NCBI RefSeq assembly: GCF_020781835.1
Contig: NZ_JAJGNJ010000001.1
Span: forward strand, 124,001-188,000
Source of the DNA: Microbacterium testaceum
GTDB lineage: Bacteria; Actinomycetota; Actinomycetes; Actinomycetales; Microbacteriaceae
DNA: 64,000 nt
Reading direction: 5' to 3'
Part shown: positions 9,039 to 16,132 of the stretch, piece after piece
How the letters are laid out: the number at the start of each line of letters is the position of its first letter
How positions within the stretch are numbered: position 1 is the first letter of the stretch
Translations under genes and position numbers: made by a program
Notes under the pieces: generated by a model
Database searches by the model: none
Told to the model about the DNA's origin: nothing
Seen by the model: the letters and a program-made list of their open reading frames with translations, nothing else

Positions 9039-10403
9039 CTACTGCGCGTCCACGACGGACTGCAGGCCCGCCAGGGCGTCGTCGATGGTGACGTCGCCGG
9101 TGGCGACGCCGATGAGGGCGTCGCGGAAGGCGCTGTTGAGATCGGCGGACACCGTGGCGAACCGCGGCTGCGTCGACGAGGCCGCGACCTCGGTGTACTG
9201 CTGCAGCGCTTCGAGCTGGACCTCCGGGTTCACCAGGTCGATCTCGTCCCACTGCGGCTGGATGCCCAGCAGCGACGGGATGTCGTTGAGCGTGTTGGCG
9301 ACCGTCTGCTGGCCCGCCTCGGTTGTGGTGAGCCACGTGACAAAGGTCTTGGCCGCGGCCTGCTGGTCGGACTGAGCGCTGATCGCCAGGCCGTAGTCGG
9401 CATCCCCGAACATGTTGTCGGTCTCCCCGGTGCCGGCGACGTCGGGAAACGGGATCGGGATCATCGTGAACGGCTCGGGGTTGGAGACGCCGGCCGCCTC
9501 CATCGCGCCGATCATCGTGTCACGGACGGTGTACTGCGTGTACCAGGTGCCCATCATGACCATCGCGTACTGGCCGGACATGAACGCATTGCTGGCGTCG
9601 GGATACTGCTGAAGCCCGACGGCGCCGTCCTGCATGATTCCGTCGTCGAACAGCGACTTCCAGATCTCCATGCCCTCGACGAACGCCGGATCGGTGTAGG
9701 AGCGCTCGCCGAGCGAGGCCTCGACGTAGGCGCCGGGCTCGACGTTCTCCATGATCGCCTCGAAGGTGTCCATGTCGAACGCCCACTGTCCCGCGCCCTG
9801 CACGAAGCAGCCCTGGCCCGCGGCCTGGAATGCGGCGCAGACCTGCTTCCACTCCTCCAGGGTCGTCGGGGGCGTCAGGCCCTGGGCGTCGAACATGTCC
9901 TTGTTGATCCAGAGGCTGCCCGAGTAGACCGAGCCCGCCGAGAGCCCGACGACCTTGTCGTCGACGACGAGGCCTTCGACCCCGGATGCCGACAGCTTGT
10001 CGCGCCAATCGGCACCGAGCGCCTCCTCGACGACGGGGGCCAGGTCAATCGCTCCGGCCTGGAAGGTCACGACGCCGCCATTGGCCGAGCCCGGGGCCAC
10101 GTTGAAGATGTCGGGCCCGTCCGCGGAAGTGATGGCGGGTCCCATCACAGAGTCGTAGTTGTCGATCGGCTTCGAGACGAACTCGACCGTGATGTCGGGG
10201 TACTCCTCGTTGAACGCGGCGATCAGCTGGTCGGCGACGGGCTTGTCCGGCGTCCACCCCCACCACACGAGGTCACCCTCGGTTGCGGAGCCGGAGTCGT
10301 CGCCTCCCGATCCGCCTCCCGAGCAGGCGACGAGCGACAGCAGGGTGACTCCTGCGACCGCCGTCGCGCCGAGGCGGCGCCAGGACGATGTCTTCTTTGA
10401 CAT
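9039..10403 (-). CDS. ABC transporter sugar-binding lipoprotein
   Basis: Family 1 extracellular solute-binding protein of 454 aa. The N-terminus is a lipoprotein signal: basic MSKKTSSWRR, a hydrophobic stretch, then the lipobox LVAC with Cys27 and a Gly/Ser/Asp-rich linker. The mature part has the WWGWTPDK and FVSKPIDNYD segments typical of CUT1 binding proteins. First gene of the operon; together with GH10 and the sugar-acid genes it likely captures xylo-oligosaccharides. Expression is probably controlled by the divergent LacI repressor. Confidence 0.92.
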   Translation of the reverse strand: MSKKTSSWRRLGATAVAGVTLLSLVACSGGGSGGDDSGSATEGDLVWWGWTPDKPVADQLIAAFNEEYPDITVEFVSKPIDNYDSVMGPAITSADGPDIFNVAPGSANGGVVTFQAGAIDLAPVVEEALGADWRDKLSASGVEGLVVDDKVVGLSAGSVYSGSLWINKDMFDAQGLTPPTTLEEWKQVCAAFQAAGQGCFVQGAGQWAFDMDTFEAIMENVEPGAYVEASLGERSYTDPAFVEGMEIWKSLFDDGIMQDGAVGLQQYPDASNAFMSGQYAMVMMGTWYTQYTVRDTMIGAMEAAGVSNPEPFTMIPIPFPDVAGTGETDNMFGDADYGLAISAQSDQQAAAKTFVTWLTTTEAGQQTVANTLNDIPSLLGIQPQWDEIDLVNPEVQLEALQQYTEVAASSTQPRFATVSADLNSAFRDALIGVATGDVTIDDALAGLQSVVDAQ

Positions 10404-10578
10404 GGATTTTCTCCTCTTGTGCTGCAGGGAAGCTCGATCGAGTCGGCCGATCGCGCGTTTTGCATCGCAAGTTTTAGCGAGACTGAAAACAACTTGTTAC
10501 GCAACTTGCGTATTGGTTATAGTAGATCCGCCGCCGTCCGCGGTCAAGAGGTCCGGCAGTCGGCAAAGGAGGAGGCCC
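10404..10578. promoter_or_regulatory. Divergent promoter with LacI-type operators
   Basis: A 175-nt region between the importer operon and its regulator. For the regulator (+) a -35 TTGTTA (10494-10499) and -10 TATAGT (10518-10523) are 18 nt apart. A perfect 7-bp-arm palindrome, TACGCAACTTGCGTA (10498-10512), lies between them. A second, shorter palindrome TTGCATCGCAA is at 10460-10470, with further CAAGTT/AACTTG words between. Two operator sites flanking a divergent promoter fit looping repression and autoregulation by the LacI protein. The leftward promoter could not be assigned. Confidence 0.7.
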
Positions 10579-11586
10579 ATGTCGCAGCGCACCGCCACGC
10601 TCGCGGAGATCGCCCGCGTCGCCGGCGTATCCGTGCCGACGGTCTCCCGCGTTCTCAATGGACGCCCGGGGATCTCCGCGCCGAAGCGCGAGGAGATCGA
10701 GAGACTTCTGGAGGAACGCGGGTACGAGCGACGCAAGGCGCGTCGCGAAACTTCTCTGCTCGATTTCGTGATCGTGAGCCTGGAGACGCAGTGGGCGACG
10801 GAGCTTCTGCGGGGAGCGCAAGCCGAGGCCGCACGCGCCGGGGCCGACCTCGTCGTCACCGCCACCGAGGGGTCACCGGCGGGCTCACCCGAGTGGCTGC
10901 AGCGGGTCGCGGGGCGCGGAACCGACGGGATCGTCATCGTCGTCTCCGAGATCGACCCCGTGGGTCGTGACGAGCTCGCCCGACTGAACGTGCCGGTGGT
11001 GCTGGTGGACCCCGTGGGTACCGACACCGAGTCGTTCGTGACGGTGTCGGCCGCCGACTGGTCGGGAGCACGGGATGCCACCGACCACCTGCTCGATCTC
11101 GGACACACCCGGATCGGTTTCGTCACCGGGCCGTTGAACCTCGAATGCCACCAGGATCGACTCGACGGCTACATGTCCGCGCTCGGACGCCGTGGCATCA
11201 CCCCCGATCCGTCCCTCGTGCAGGTCGGCGACTCGCTCATCTCCGGCGGCATCACGTTCGGCGGAAAGCTCCTCGACGCCGCTGAGCGGCCCACCGCGAT
11301 CATCAGCGGCTCGGACGAGCAGGCCTACGGCATTTACCTGGCGGCGCGCGAACGGGGGCTGAGTGTGCCCGAGGATCTTTCCGTCGTCGGCTTCGACGAC
11401 GTCGACCTGTGCCGCTGGGTGAACCCGCAGCTCACCACCGTCCATCAGCCGCTGGCCGGCATGGCATCCGAAGCGGCCCGCCTGGCTCTGGCCATGTCGC
11501 GCGGTGAGACGATCGCCCACCGACGCGTGCAGCTGTCGGCCGAGCTCGTCGTCCGCGAGTCGACGGCGCCGCCGCGGGCCGTGTAG
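10579..11586 (+). CDS. LacI-family transcriptional regulator of the pentose/xylan operon
   Basis: 335 aa. The N-terminal helix-turn-helix (TLAEIARVAGVSVPTVSRVL, residues 6-25) with the hinge helix is followed by a periplasmic-binding-protein-like sensor domain ending in VVRESTAPP. Start ATG at 10579, behind AAAGGAGG. Divergent from the importer operon; palindromes in the shared promoter make it the likely repressor, relieved by a sugar or sugar acid. Upstream in-frame codons (from 10159) have no start signal and belong to the opposite gene's shadow. Confidence 0.92.
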   Translation: MSQRTATLAEIARVAGVSVPTVSRVLNGRPGISAPKREEIERLLEERGYERRKARRETSLLDFVIVSLETQWATELLRGAQAEAARAGADLVVTATEGSPAGSPEWLQRVAGRGTDGIVIVVSEIDPVGRDELARLNVPVVLVDPVGTDTESFVTVSAADWSGARDATDHLLDLGHTRIGFVTGPLNLECHQDRLDGYMSALGRRGITPDPSLVQVGDSLISGGITFGGKLLDAAERPTAIISGSDEQAYGIYLAARERGLSVPEDLSVVGFDDVDLCRWVNPQLTTVHQPLAGMASEAARLALAMSRGETIAHRRVQLSAELVVRESTAPPRAV

Positions 11587-11612
11587 CCGCCGCCGGCTCA
11601 CGACAAACGACG

Positions 11613-11637
11613 AAAGCCCCGGCGAACCGGGGCTTTT
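11613..11637 (+). terminator. Intrinsic terminator after lacI
   Basis: GC-rich hairpin AGCCCCGG-cgaa-CCGGGGCT followed by TTT, 26 nt after the regulator's stop and directly before the left attachment repeat. Confidence 0.85.
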
Positions 11638-11668
11638 CGTGGCGGAGACGGAGGGATTTGAACCCTCG
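11638..11668. repeat. Left attachment repeat (att, duplicated tRNA-Ser 3' end)
   Basis: 31 nt identical to 21554-21584. It matches only the 3' part of tRNA-Ser(GCT): CCA end, acceptor strand and T-arm. No 5' half follows (sequence diverges at 11669), so it is an insertion scar, not a tRNA gene. Confidence 0.93.
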
Positions 11669-11819
11669 CTTGGATCGTTGACTGCCGCGCGTTCAGGTCA
11701 GAAGCCCCGTGATTACGTGGGTCGTGAATCAGGAAGACCGCTCCCCAATTTGGGTTGTGGGCAAAATTTGTTGCTGGTTTGTTGTCACGGACGTAATCCG
11801 TCACCAAATGCCGGCAATA

Positions 11820-11836
11820 CCCCCCCCCCCCCCCCC
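11820..11836. repeat. Run of 17 consecutive cytosines
   Basis: Homopolymer directly downstream of the excisionase-like gene (its stop ends at 11851), followed by GGCCCGGGGGCGG. The rest of the 182-nt stretch 11669-11850 holds no gene. It contains the inner arm of the attachment site, with short inverted words (AATTTG/CAAAATTT, CACGGA/TCCGT) that could be integrase arm sites. Length is prone to slippage in vivo and to assembly error. Confidence 0.85.
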
Positions 11837-11850
11837 GGCCCGGGGGCGGC

Positions 11851-12090
11851 TCAGTCCGTGATGCGCTTTGCCTGGCGCGACCGTTGTGATTGCGCAAACG
11901 GCTCTGGCGGTCGAGTTAGGTGGTCGAGGACAGCGGAGGTGAGGAACCGCCACTCGCCCCCTACCTTGAAGCCGGGAATGTCGCCGGCTCGCGCGAGACG
12001 GTAGATGGTGTCCGGCGACTTTCGCAGCAGTCTCGCGATGTCGGCAACAGTCACCGCGGTCTCATCTATGCAGTTCTGTGTCCTGGTCAT
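11851..12090 (-). CDS. Excisionase-like helix-turn-helix protein
   Basis: 79 aa, HTH_17/MerR-like DNA-binding fold: VTVADIARLLRKSPDTIYRL (residues 12-31) as helix-turn-helix, then the wing GFKVGGEWRFLTSAVLDHL. Proteins of this size and type next to an att site commonly serve as recombination directionality factors (Xis). The ATG at 12090 gives a normal length; upstream in-frame codons run into the divergent promoter. A GAAAGT box 6 nt upstream suggests a leaderless start. Role inferred from family and position at the left end. Confidence 0.78.
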   Translation of the reverse strand: MTRTQNCIDETAVTVADIARLLRKSPDTIYRLARAGDIPGFKVGGEWRFLTSAVLDHLTRPPEPFAQSQRSRQAKRITD

Positions 12091-12238
12091 CCGGCTACTT
12101 TCGCGCGTGCCCGGGCGTGGATCAAGGGCCATGCGGTCTAGCACCTGATCTGCATCGATCACGCACAACATGATCCGCGGTGATAACGCTTCTGATCTGG
12201 TTTTTTCGTGCGTGCCCGGGCGTGCTAGCTTGCCGGGC
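12091..12238. promoter_or_regulatory. Divergent promoter with two identical, symmetric operator sites
   Basis: The 15-mer GCGTGCCCGGGCGTG occurs twice, at 12105-12119 and 12210-12224. Each copy is centred 22 nt upstream of one of the two divergent start codons (12090 and 12239). The core GCCCGGGC is palindromic. On the right, TAGCTT (12226-12231) sits 7 nt before the ATG, so the operator falls in the -10/-35 spacer of a leaderless promoter. TGATC words (TGATCTGCATCGATCA) lie between. This looks like coordinate repression of both genes by one regulator, possibly one of the two gene products. Confidence 0.65.
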
Positions 12239-12439
12239 ATGACTGGAGAAGTGGAAGACCCTTACAAGTGGAAGCGCGGGTTCAGCCGCGAGCAAGCGGC
12301 GGACTACTGCGGGGTGAACTTCTATAAGGTCGCCAACGCGGTGCGAAAGAACGTCCTCCCGGCCGTTCGTAACGGCAGGGACATCATCATCTTCCGCGAG
12401 GATCTGGACGCGTGGATGGAGAGCTGGGAACCGGTCTAG
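12239..12439 (+). CDS. Small helix-turn-helix DNA-binding protein
   Basis: 66 aa: KRGFSREQAADYCGVNFYKV (residues 12-31) forms the helix-turn-helix, followed by a wing with GRDIIIFREDLDAWMESW at the end. This is the AlpA/excisionase-type winged fold. The ATG at 12239 follows TAGCTT and 7 nt, indicating a leaderless transcript. Divergent from the other HTH gene across the symmetric operator pair. It may be the repressor of that region or a second recombination factor. Confidence 0.78.
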   Translation: MTGEVEDPYKWKRGFSREQAADYCGVNFYKVANAVRKNVLPAVRNGRDIIIFREDLDAWMESWEPV

Positions 12440-12667
12440 ACCGGCGCAATGTCTTAGCCGGATCGAACGTTCTGTGGGGCTGTCAACACCCTTGTCCAGC
12501 TCTTCGGGTGGTTCGCTGTGGGTAGAGGGCGATGCCCGAGGGTGTCCTTGGTCGACGAGTTCGCGGCGCGCGAGTGGATATTGGTCGGCGACCGTGCTGG
12601 GCACGCCCACAGGCGCCCACAAAGATCGCACGAACAGTCGGGGGCAGGCTGCGGCTATCCTCGCGTT

Positions 12668-13468
12668 ATGGATCTGGTGGACGACGAAGCGCACCGGGCG
12701 CTCGCCTACATCGATGCCGTCACCAGGTTTGGCTCTCGCTTGAGCGTCCCCGAGCTGCATCGATATCTCGACGGGCCAAATCGACGACGGGGCGGAACCC
12801 CGATCGCGATGCGGCAGATTCTCGCCACGTTGCTGGAGTCGATCCGTGACGTTCATTTGGAGACCACTCCCGGCGAAAGCGCTGCTGACTTCCTAAAGCG
12901 GGTCGGATGGGTGTCGGTATCGGACGGAGAGGCAGTCACGTTGACTGGGCTCGGACGCGCCATGCTCGCGCACGCTGAGCGGCCCCCTTCGGTGACGGCA
13001 AGCGACAATCCCATGGTCGTGCAAATCGATCCAGAAGATCCTGTTGCCTACGTTCGCGTGTTCGAACTGATGTCTACCCATGGCCCGGGCATGCTCATCG
13101 ACCCATACTTGGATTTCGAGCGCCTGGCCGACCTAGCGGAAATCTCCGAAGTAACGCGCGTGTTGACTTCAGACCGGACAGAACGCAAACGGCTCGAGCA
13201 CCTTCGTCGCATCCTTCCTGAGGTTCCCAGCATTGCCATTCGCGTCGCGGGGAAGTCCGCCCTTCACGACCGCTTTTTCATGCCTGACCAGGGCCCAGTT
13301 TTTGTGTTGGGCTCGAGCCTGAACTCAATATCGAAGCGCCCGGGGGTGATCACTCCGGTAGCCGACGCTCTCGCTTCAGGTGCAATGCGCAATGAGTACG
13401 AAGAGCTTTGGAAGCAGGCCGAACCGCTTGAGCCGCAAGGACCTACCGGAGAAAAGCCTGAGCCCTGA
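12668..13468 (+). CDS. Winged-helix / phospholipase-D-like domain protein, putative defence protein
   Basis: 266 aa, with visibly lower G+C than the flanks. Residues about 10-110 look like a winged-helix module. Residues about 145-240 carry PLD-like signs: MLIDPYLDFERL, then ALHDRFFM (HDR in place of HxK) and VLGSSLNSISK. Such HDR-type PLD-like domains occur in nuclease or sensor proteins of anti-phage systems; activity here is inferred. The start at 12668 is chosen because TATCCT (12656-12661) stands exactly 6 nt before the ATG (leaderless). It converges with the unknown gene that precedes the Abi_2 gene. Confidence 0.7.
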   Translation: MDLVDDEAHRALAYIDAVTRFGSRLSVPELHRYLDGPNRRRGGTPIAMRQILATLLESIRDVHLETTPGESAADFLKRVGWVSVSDGEAVTLTGLGRAMLAHAERPPSVTASDNPMVVQIDPEDPVAYVRVFELMSTHGPGMLIDPYLDFERLADLAEISEVTRVLTSDRTERKRLEHLRRILPEVPSIAIRVAGKSALHDRFFMPDQGPVFVLGSSLNSISKRPGVITPVADALASGAMRNEYEELWKQAEPLEPQGPTGEKPEP

Positions 13469-13718
13469 AACCCGCGTCAACCCGGACCGGGACGTTACCG
13501 AACCGAACCCACGCCCTCACCTTGCGCGGTAGCCACGGGCCGATGGTTAGCGGCACCTCGTCGAGCCGCAGTTCAGCCTTCGTGAGGAACAGCAATTCGC
13601 CACCCCGCGCGATCGTCTCGAGCGCCCGATCGTTCATGCGCCGATCTACGGCGTCGGCATAACGCCTGTTCGTTCCCACCCTGGCCGGGTATCCCTTCTC
13701 CGGCAATGCTGGCGACAC
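13443..13718 (-). CDS. Conserved-looking hypothetical protein, possibly truncated
   Basis: 91 aa. It has the pattern NRRYADAVDRRMNDRALE, LTKAELRLDEVPLTIGPW, then VRAWVRFGNVPVRVDA. To my reading this resembles a small hypothetical family common in actinobacterial phages and genomic islands, whose members usually continue past the last beta strand. Here the frame ends soon after, and its last 26 nt overlap the PLD-like gene tail to tail, suggesting a 3' truncation by insertion. It sits just downstream of Abi_2 (18 nt gap). Function unknown. Confidence 0.55.
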   Translation of the reverse strand: MSPALPEKGYPARVGTNRRYADAVDRRMNDRALETIARGGELLFLTKAELRLDEVPLTIGPWLPRKVRAWVRFGNVPVRVDAGFRAQAFLR

Positions 13719-13736
13719 GGCGCGGGGGCGCGAGAA

Positions 13737-14702
13737 TCAGGCGACGGCCGCAGAGAGCAGGGGACGCTTGACTCCTCGCTCGTAGAGCGGATCACGACTC
13801 AGCAGGGCGTCCAGATCAGCCAGGAGATGCTTATCTCCTCCGGCTGGGCGCAGAAAAGCAGCCAGGGCTAGCCACGCCACATACATCGACTTCGGCTCGG
13901 CATCGGATGAGACGTTCCTATAGATTTTCGGACGCTTTGGAGATGAGGCGGTCGGTCGCATCCACAACCGGGAATGATGAGCGACGAGATTTCTTGTGAC
14001 GATCACGGAGGTCAGCTGGGTATGAAAGAGGGCATTCGCTACGCCAAAGGCCGAGGCGACCTCCTTCCAAAGCCACCGGTCCGTAGTGCCGTCGTGAACG
14101 GGCGCGGTTTCGGTGATGATGCGCTCGAGGGCACCGAGAGTCCAGCCGTCCACGGCCGCCCAGATGGGCAAGGTTTCCATCGCTGCTAATTGATCAGCTT
14201 TATCCATGTTCTCTGGACTGTCCTGCCAAACCCGCCCGTGAGCGAGTTCGAAAGCCTCGAAGGTCCCACGCACGAACGGTTCACGTGATCTCAGAATCTG
14301 CTCTCGAACAACTTGATGAATTGGACGGGCCTTCGGGTTCATGACCCGGTAGTGCTCAGAGTGGAGGAAGCAGGCGCGTGGCTCATACAGGTCGCAATGA
14401 CGATCAACAAGAGTCGCACGCAGCCGCCACTCCAATGTCCTCAGTGCGGTGAACAATCGAGTCGAGACCTCATGATCGATCTCGACCATCTTGATGACCC
14501 GATCAATCCGGTCGTCGCCATCGATCAGACCTTCACGACGCAACTTGCGGAAGTTTCTCGCGTACCCCAGAAAATAGTGAAAATTCGTCTGGGCGAGAAA
14601 TGACTCGGCCTCACCGCTGAGGGTTTCGTCCTCAATGTAGCCACGGCGGACCAAGTACTCGACCCGCTGTCGTGGGGTCAAGTACGGACGCGCTTCTACC
14701 AT
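13737..14702 (-). CDS. Abi_2-family (AbiD/AbiF-like) abortive infection protein with HEPN motif
   Basis: 321 aa. The N-terminus (YLTPRQRVEYLVRRGYIEDE...ANFHYFLGYARNFR-like) and the central IDRVIKMVEIDHEVSTRLF segment are typical of Abi_2 proteins. The C-terminal RNLVAHHSRLW (about residues 240-250) gives the R-x4-H HEPN ribonuclease motif. In this family it blocks phage growth, presumably by RNA cleavage. G+C is lower than the genome average, consistent with recent transfer. Cargo of the integrative element; faces the PLD-like gene tail to tail with one small gene between. Confidence 0.86.
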   Translation of the reverse strand: MVEARPYLTPRQRVEYLVRRGYIEDETLSGEAESFLAQTNFHYFLGYARNFRKLRREGLIDGDDRIDRVIKMVEIDHEVSTRLFTALRTLEWRLRATLVDRHCDLYEPRACFLHSEHYRVMNPKARPIHQVVREQILRSREPFVRGTFEAFELAHGRVWQDSPENMDKADQLAAMETLPIWAAVDGWTLGALERIITETAPVHDGTTDRWLWKEVASAFGVANALFHTQLTSVIVTRNLVAHHSRLWMRPTASSPKRPKIYRNVSSDAEPKSMYVAWLALAAFLRPAGGDKHLLADLDALLSRDPLYERGVKRPLLSAAVA

Positions 14703-14952
14703 CGAAGTACCTGCCCGGAAATGAAAGGGCCCCCGCAGGGCGCTTCAGTGAGAGGCGGCGGGGGGACTGGTGAAAGTAGTCTACAGGAGACGTCGGACAC
14801 TGGCAAAACCGGCCATCGCACGCGCGTTAGAAATTGCGCCGCCTGGCTACACACGCCTCCCCATGCCCGAATTCTCGTTCCCTCGGCGTTGCGCCTTCCA
14901 CGCACGGAGATCACCAGGCCGCGGGACAGGGGACATACATCTGGCGGGCCGC

Positions 14953-15339
14953 TCAGCTCATCGGATCATTGAGCCGGCTGTGGAACGCGTCGCGGTACTC
15001 CTGGTCTCGCCACGGCCACAGCACCGCCTCCCCGATCGCGACGCGGGCGACGTAGCCGTCCTCGCGGACTATTAGCGTCCACCCATCGGATGAGTCGCTC
15101 TCCTCGGGCGTGAGGTTCCCGTGCAGGTGCGGGGCAGTCGGATCAGTCTCGCTGACGCACCGATACGGGCGGGCCTCAGCCGGCGCCCCCTCGGGGCGGG
15201 TGATCTCGAGTCTCCATGTCGGCCACGATCCCTCGATTACACGGAGATTCGGGGCCTCCCCGGTGGTCGGCACACTGTCGACGTCGACCTCCGCCGCGAA
15301 CGTCGCGCCGCGATACTCGAATTCGTAGCGCTCGGTCAC
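14953..15339 (-). CDS. Hypothetical protein, paralogue of the gene upstream
   Basis: 128 aa from a GTG that overlaps the preceding stop (GTGA). It begins VTERYEFEYRGATFAAEVDV and aligns by eye with the upstream gene (MTDLYRFEYGGAPFSVNIEP). Both then share PNLRVIEG.W.TWRL and a GNLT..ES segment, and both end in a DEE/DQEYRD-type acidic helix. A tandem duplication followed by divergence. No known domain recognised; no signal peptide or membrane segment. The 250 nt from 14703 to 14952 holds no convincing gene, only the Abi_2 upstream region. Confidence 0.72.
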   Translation of the reverse strand: MTERYEFEYRGATFAAEVDVDSVPTTGEAPNLRVIEGSWPTWRLEITRPEGAPAEARPYRCVSETDPTAPHLHGNLTPEESDSSDGWTLIVREDGYVARVAIGEAVLWPWRDQEYRDAFHSRLNDPMS

Positions 15340-15788
15340 GCCGCACCCCCCTGCGATCGGAGCCACGCTTCCCACGTTGCGGTGAGCTGCGTCCACTCCT
15401 CATCGGTGTAGAAGCGGGACACGATGCCCCATCCGCCGCTGATCCGGTACACCTCTCCGCCGTTCACGAAGCCAACACCCGGAATCTCTGCGCCGCCACC
15501 AGGGGCGGGCGCAGCGACCATCATCATGGTCGGGCTGCCAGCGCTCTCGGCCGACGTCAGGTTCCCCGCCGGGTGCTCACCGCCGTCAGCAGCGACCGAG
15601 CGCACCAGGCGGATGCCGGCAAGCCCGGGAACCGATCCGTCCGGGACGCTCAGGTGCCACGTCTTCCACGGGCCCTCCACAACACGCACATTCGGCGGGT
15701 CGGTCGTGGTCGTGTCAGTCGGGCTGGGCGGCTCGATATTCACCGAGAACGGCGCGCCACCGTACTCGAAACGGTAGAGGTCGGTCAC
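15336..15788 (-). CDS. Hypothetical protein, tandem paralogue
   Basis: 150 aa from a GTG at 15788, coupled by overlap to the small gene upstream (stop at 15785) and to its paralogue downstream. Opens with YRFEYGGAPF, followed by a Thr/Pro-rich insertion (residues 22-32), VRVVEGPWKTWHL, a Gly-rich stretch and a C-terminal DEEWTQLTATWEAWL helix. Probably soluble. Function unknown; the repeated coupling suggests that the three products act together. Confidence 0.72.
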   Translation of the reverse strand: MTDLYRFEYGGAPFSVNIEPPSPTDTTTTDPPNVRVVEGPWKTWHLSVPDGSVPGLAGIRLVRSVAADGGEHPAGNLTSAESAGSPTMMMVAAPAPGGGAEIPGVGFVNGGEVYRISGGWGIVSRFYTDEEWTQLTATWEAWLRSQGGAA

Positions 15789-15937
15789 AGCGGGGCCGGT
15801 CCGGGGAGACGTGTGGCGTGGAGGTTGCCGCTGCTGTCCACGTAAAGGCGGTACCCCCCGTTGTTACACAGTGACTTCCAGATAGCTCGGATGTCTGCGT
15901 CCGTGTCGTGGTAGGTGATCTCGGGTGTTTCAGGCAT
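15785..15937 (-). CDS. Small hypothetical protein (50 aa)
   Basis: Encodes MPETPEITYHDTDADIRAIW then a short basic and Gly-rich tail ending LPGPAPL. An ATG at 15946 would add three residues, but AAGGA then lies too close, so 15937 is preferred (about 9 nt spacing). The stop overlaps the GTG start of the next gene (GTGA), strong evidence that it is translated. No family recognised. Confidence 0.68.
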   Translation of the reverse strand: MPETPEITYHDTDADIRAIWKSLCNNGGYRLYVDSSGNLHATRLPGPAPL

Positions 15938-15946
15938 GATGCTCAT

Positions 15947-16132
15947 TCCTTCCGGGTACTGCGAAACGTTTTGAACCTGACTGAGGTCTTTTTCACCTCT
16001 CCGGCGACTCTTTGGAGGAAAAGACGCGTGGGGGTGCCCCCGGGGTCCGGAAAAAAAAGACCGGGGAGGGATATCGGCAATACCCGGAGACCTGGCCTGA
16101 CTCGTGTTGGGGTGACCCCTCCCACCCGCGGA
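15947..16132. other. Hairpin-rich intergenic stretch without a gene
   Basis: 186 nt between two leftward genes. Contains GGGG-TCA-CCCC soon after the stop of the 16133 gene, a run of eight T on the minus strand inside CCGGTC...CCGG, GGGGG/CCCCC and CTCC/GGAG pairings. Likely a terminator or processing region plus leader for the 15.9-kb gene group; no single structure is clearly best. A 65-codon minus-strand frame here has no ribosome site and poor composition. Confidence 0.45.

Noticed and set aside
10159-10578. Longer LacI protein starting at 10159
   Set aside because: The extra 140 codons are antisense to the binding-protein gene and cross the divergent promoter; the ATG at 10579 has an ideal ribosome site and a standard N-terminus.
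11641-11668. Second tRNA-Ser gene at the left end
   Set aside because: Only the 3' end matches; no D-arm or anticodon arm follows. It is the attachment duplication.
12518-12667. N-terminal extension of the PLD-like protein by 50 residues
   Set aside because: Sequence of the extension is low-complexity, and a leaderless promoter box stands exactly 6 nt before the ATG at 12668.
14696-14914. 72-codon minus-strand frame upstream of Abi_2
   Set aside because: No ribosome site, biased composition and overlap with the Abi_2 start; read as the upstream region of that gene.
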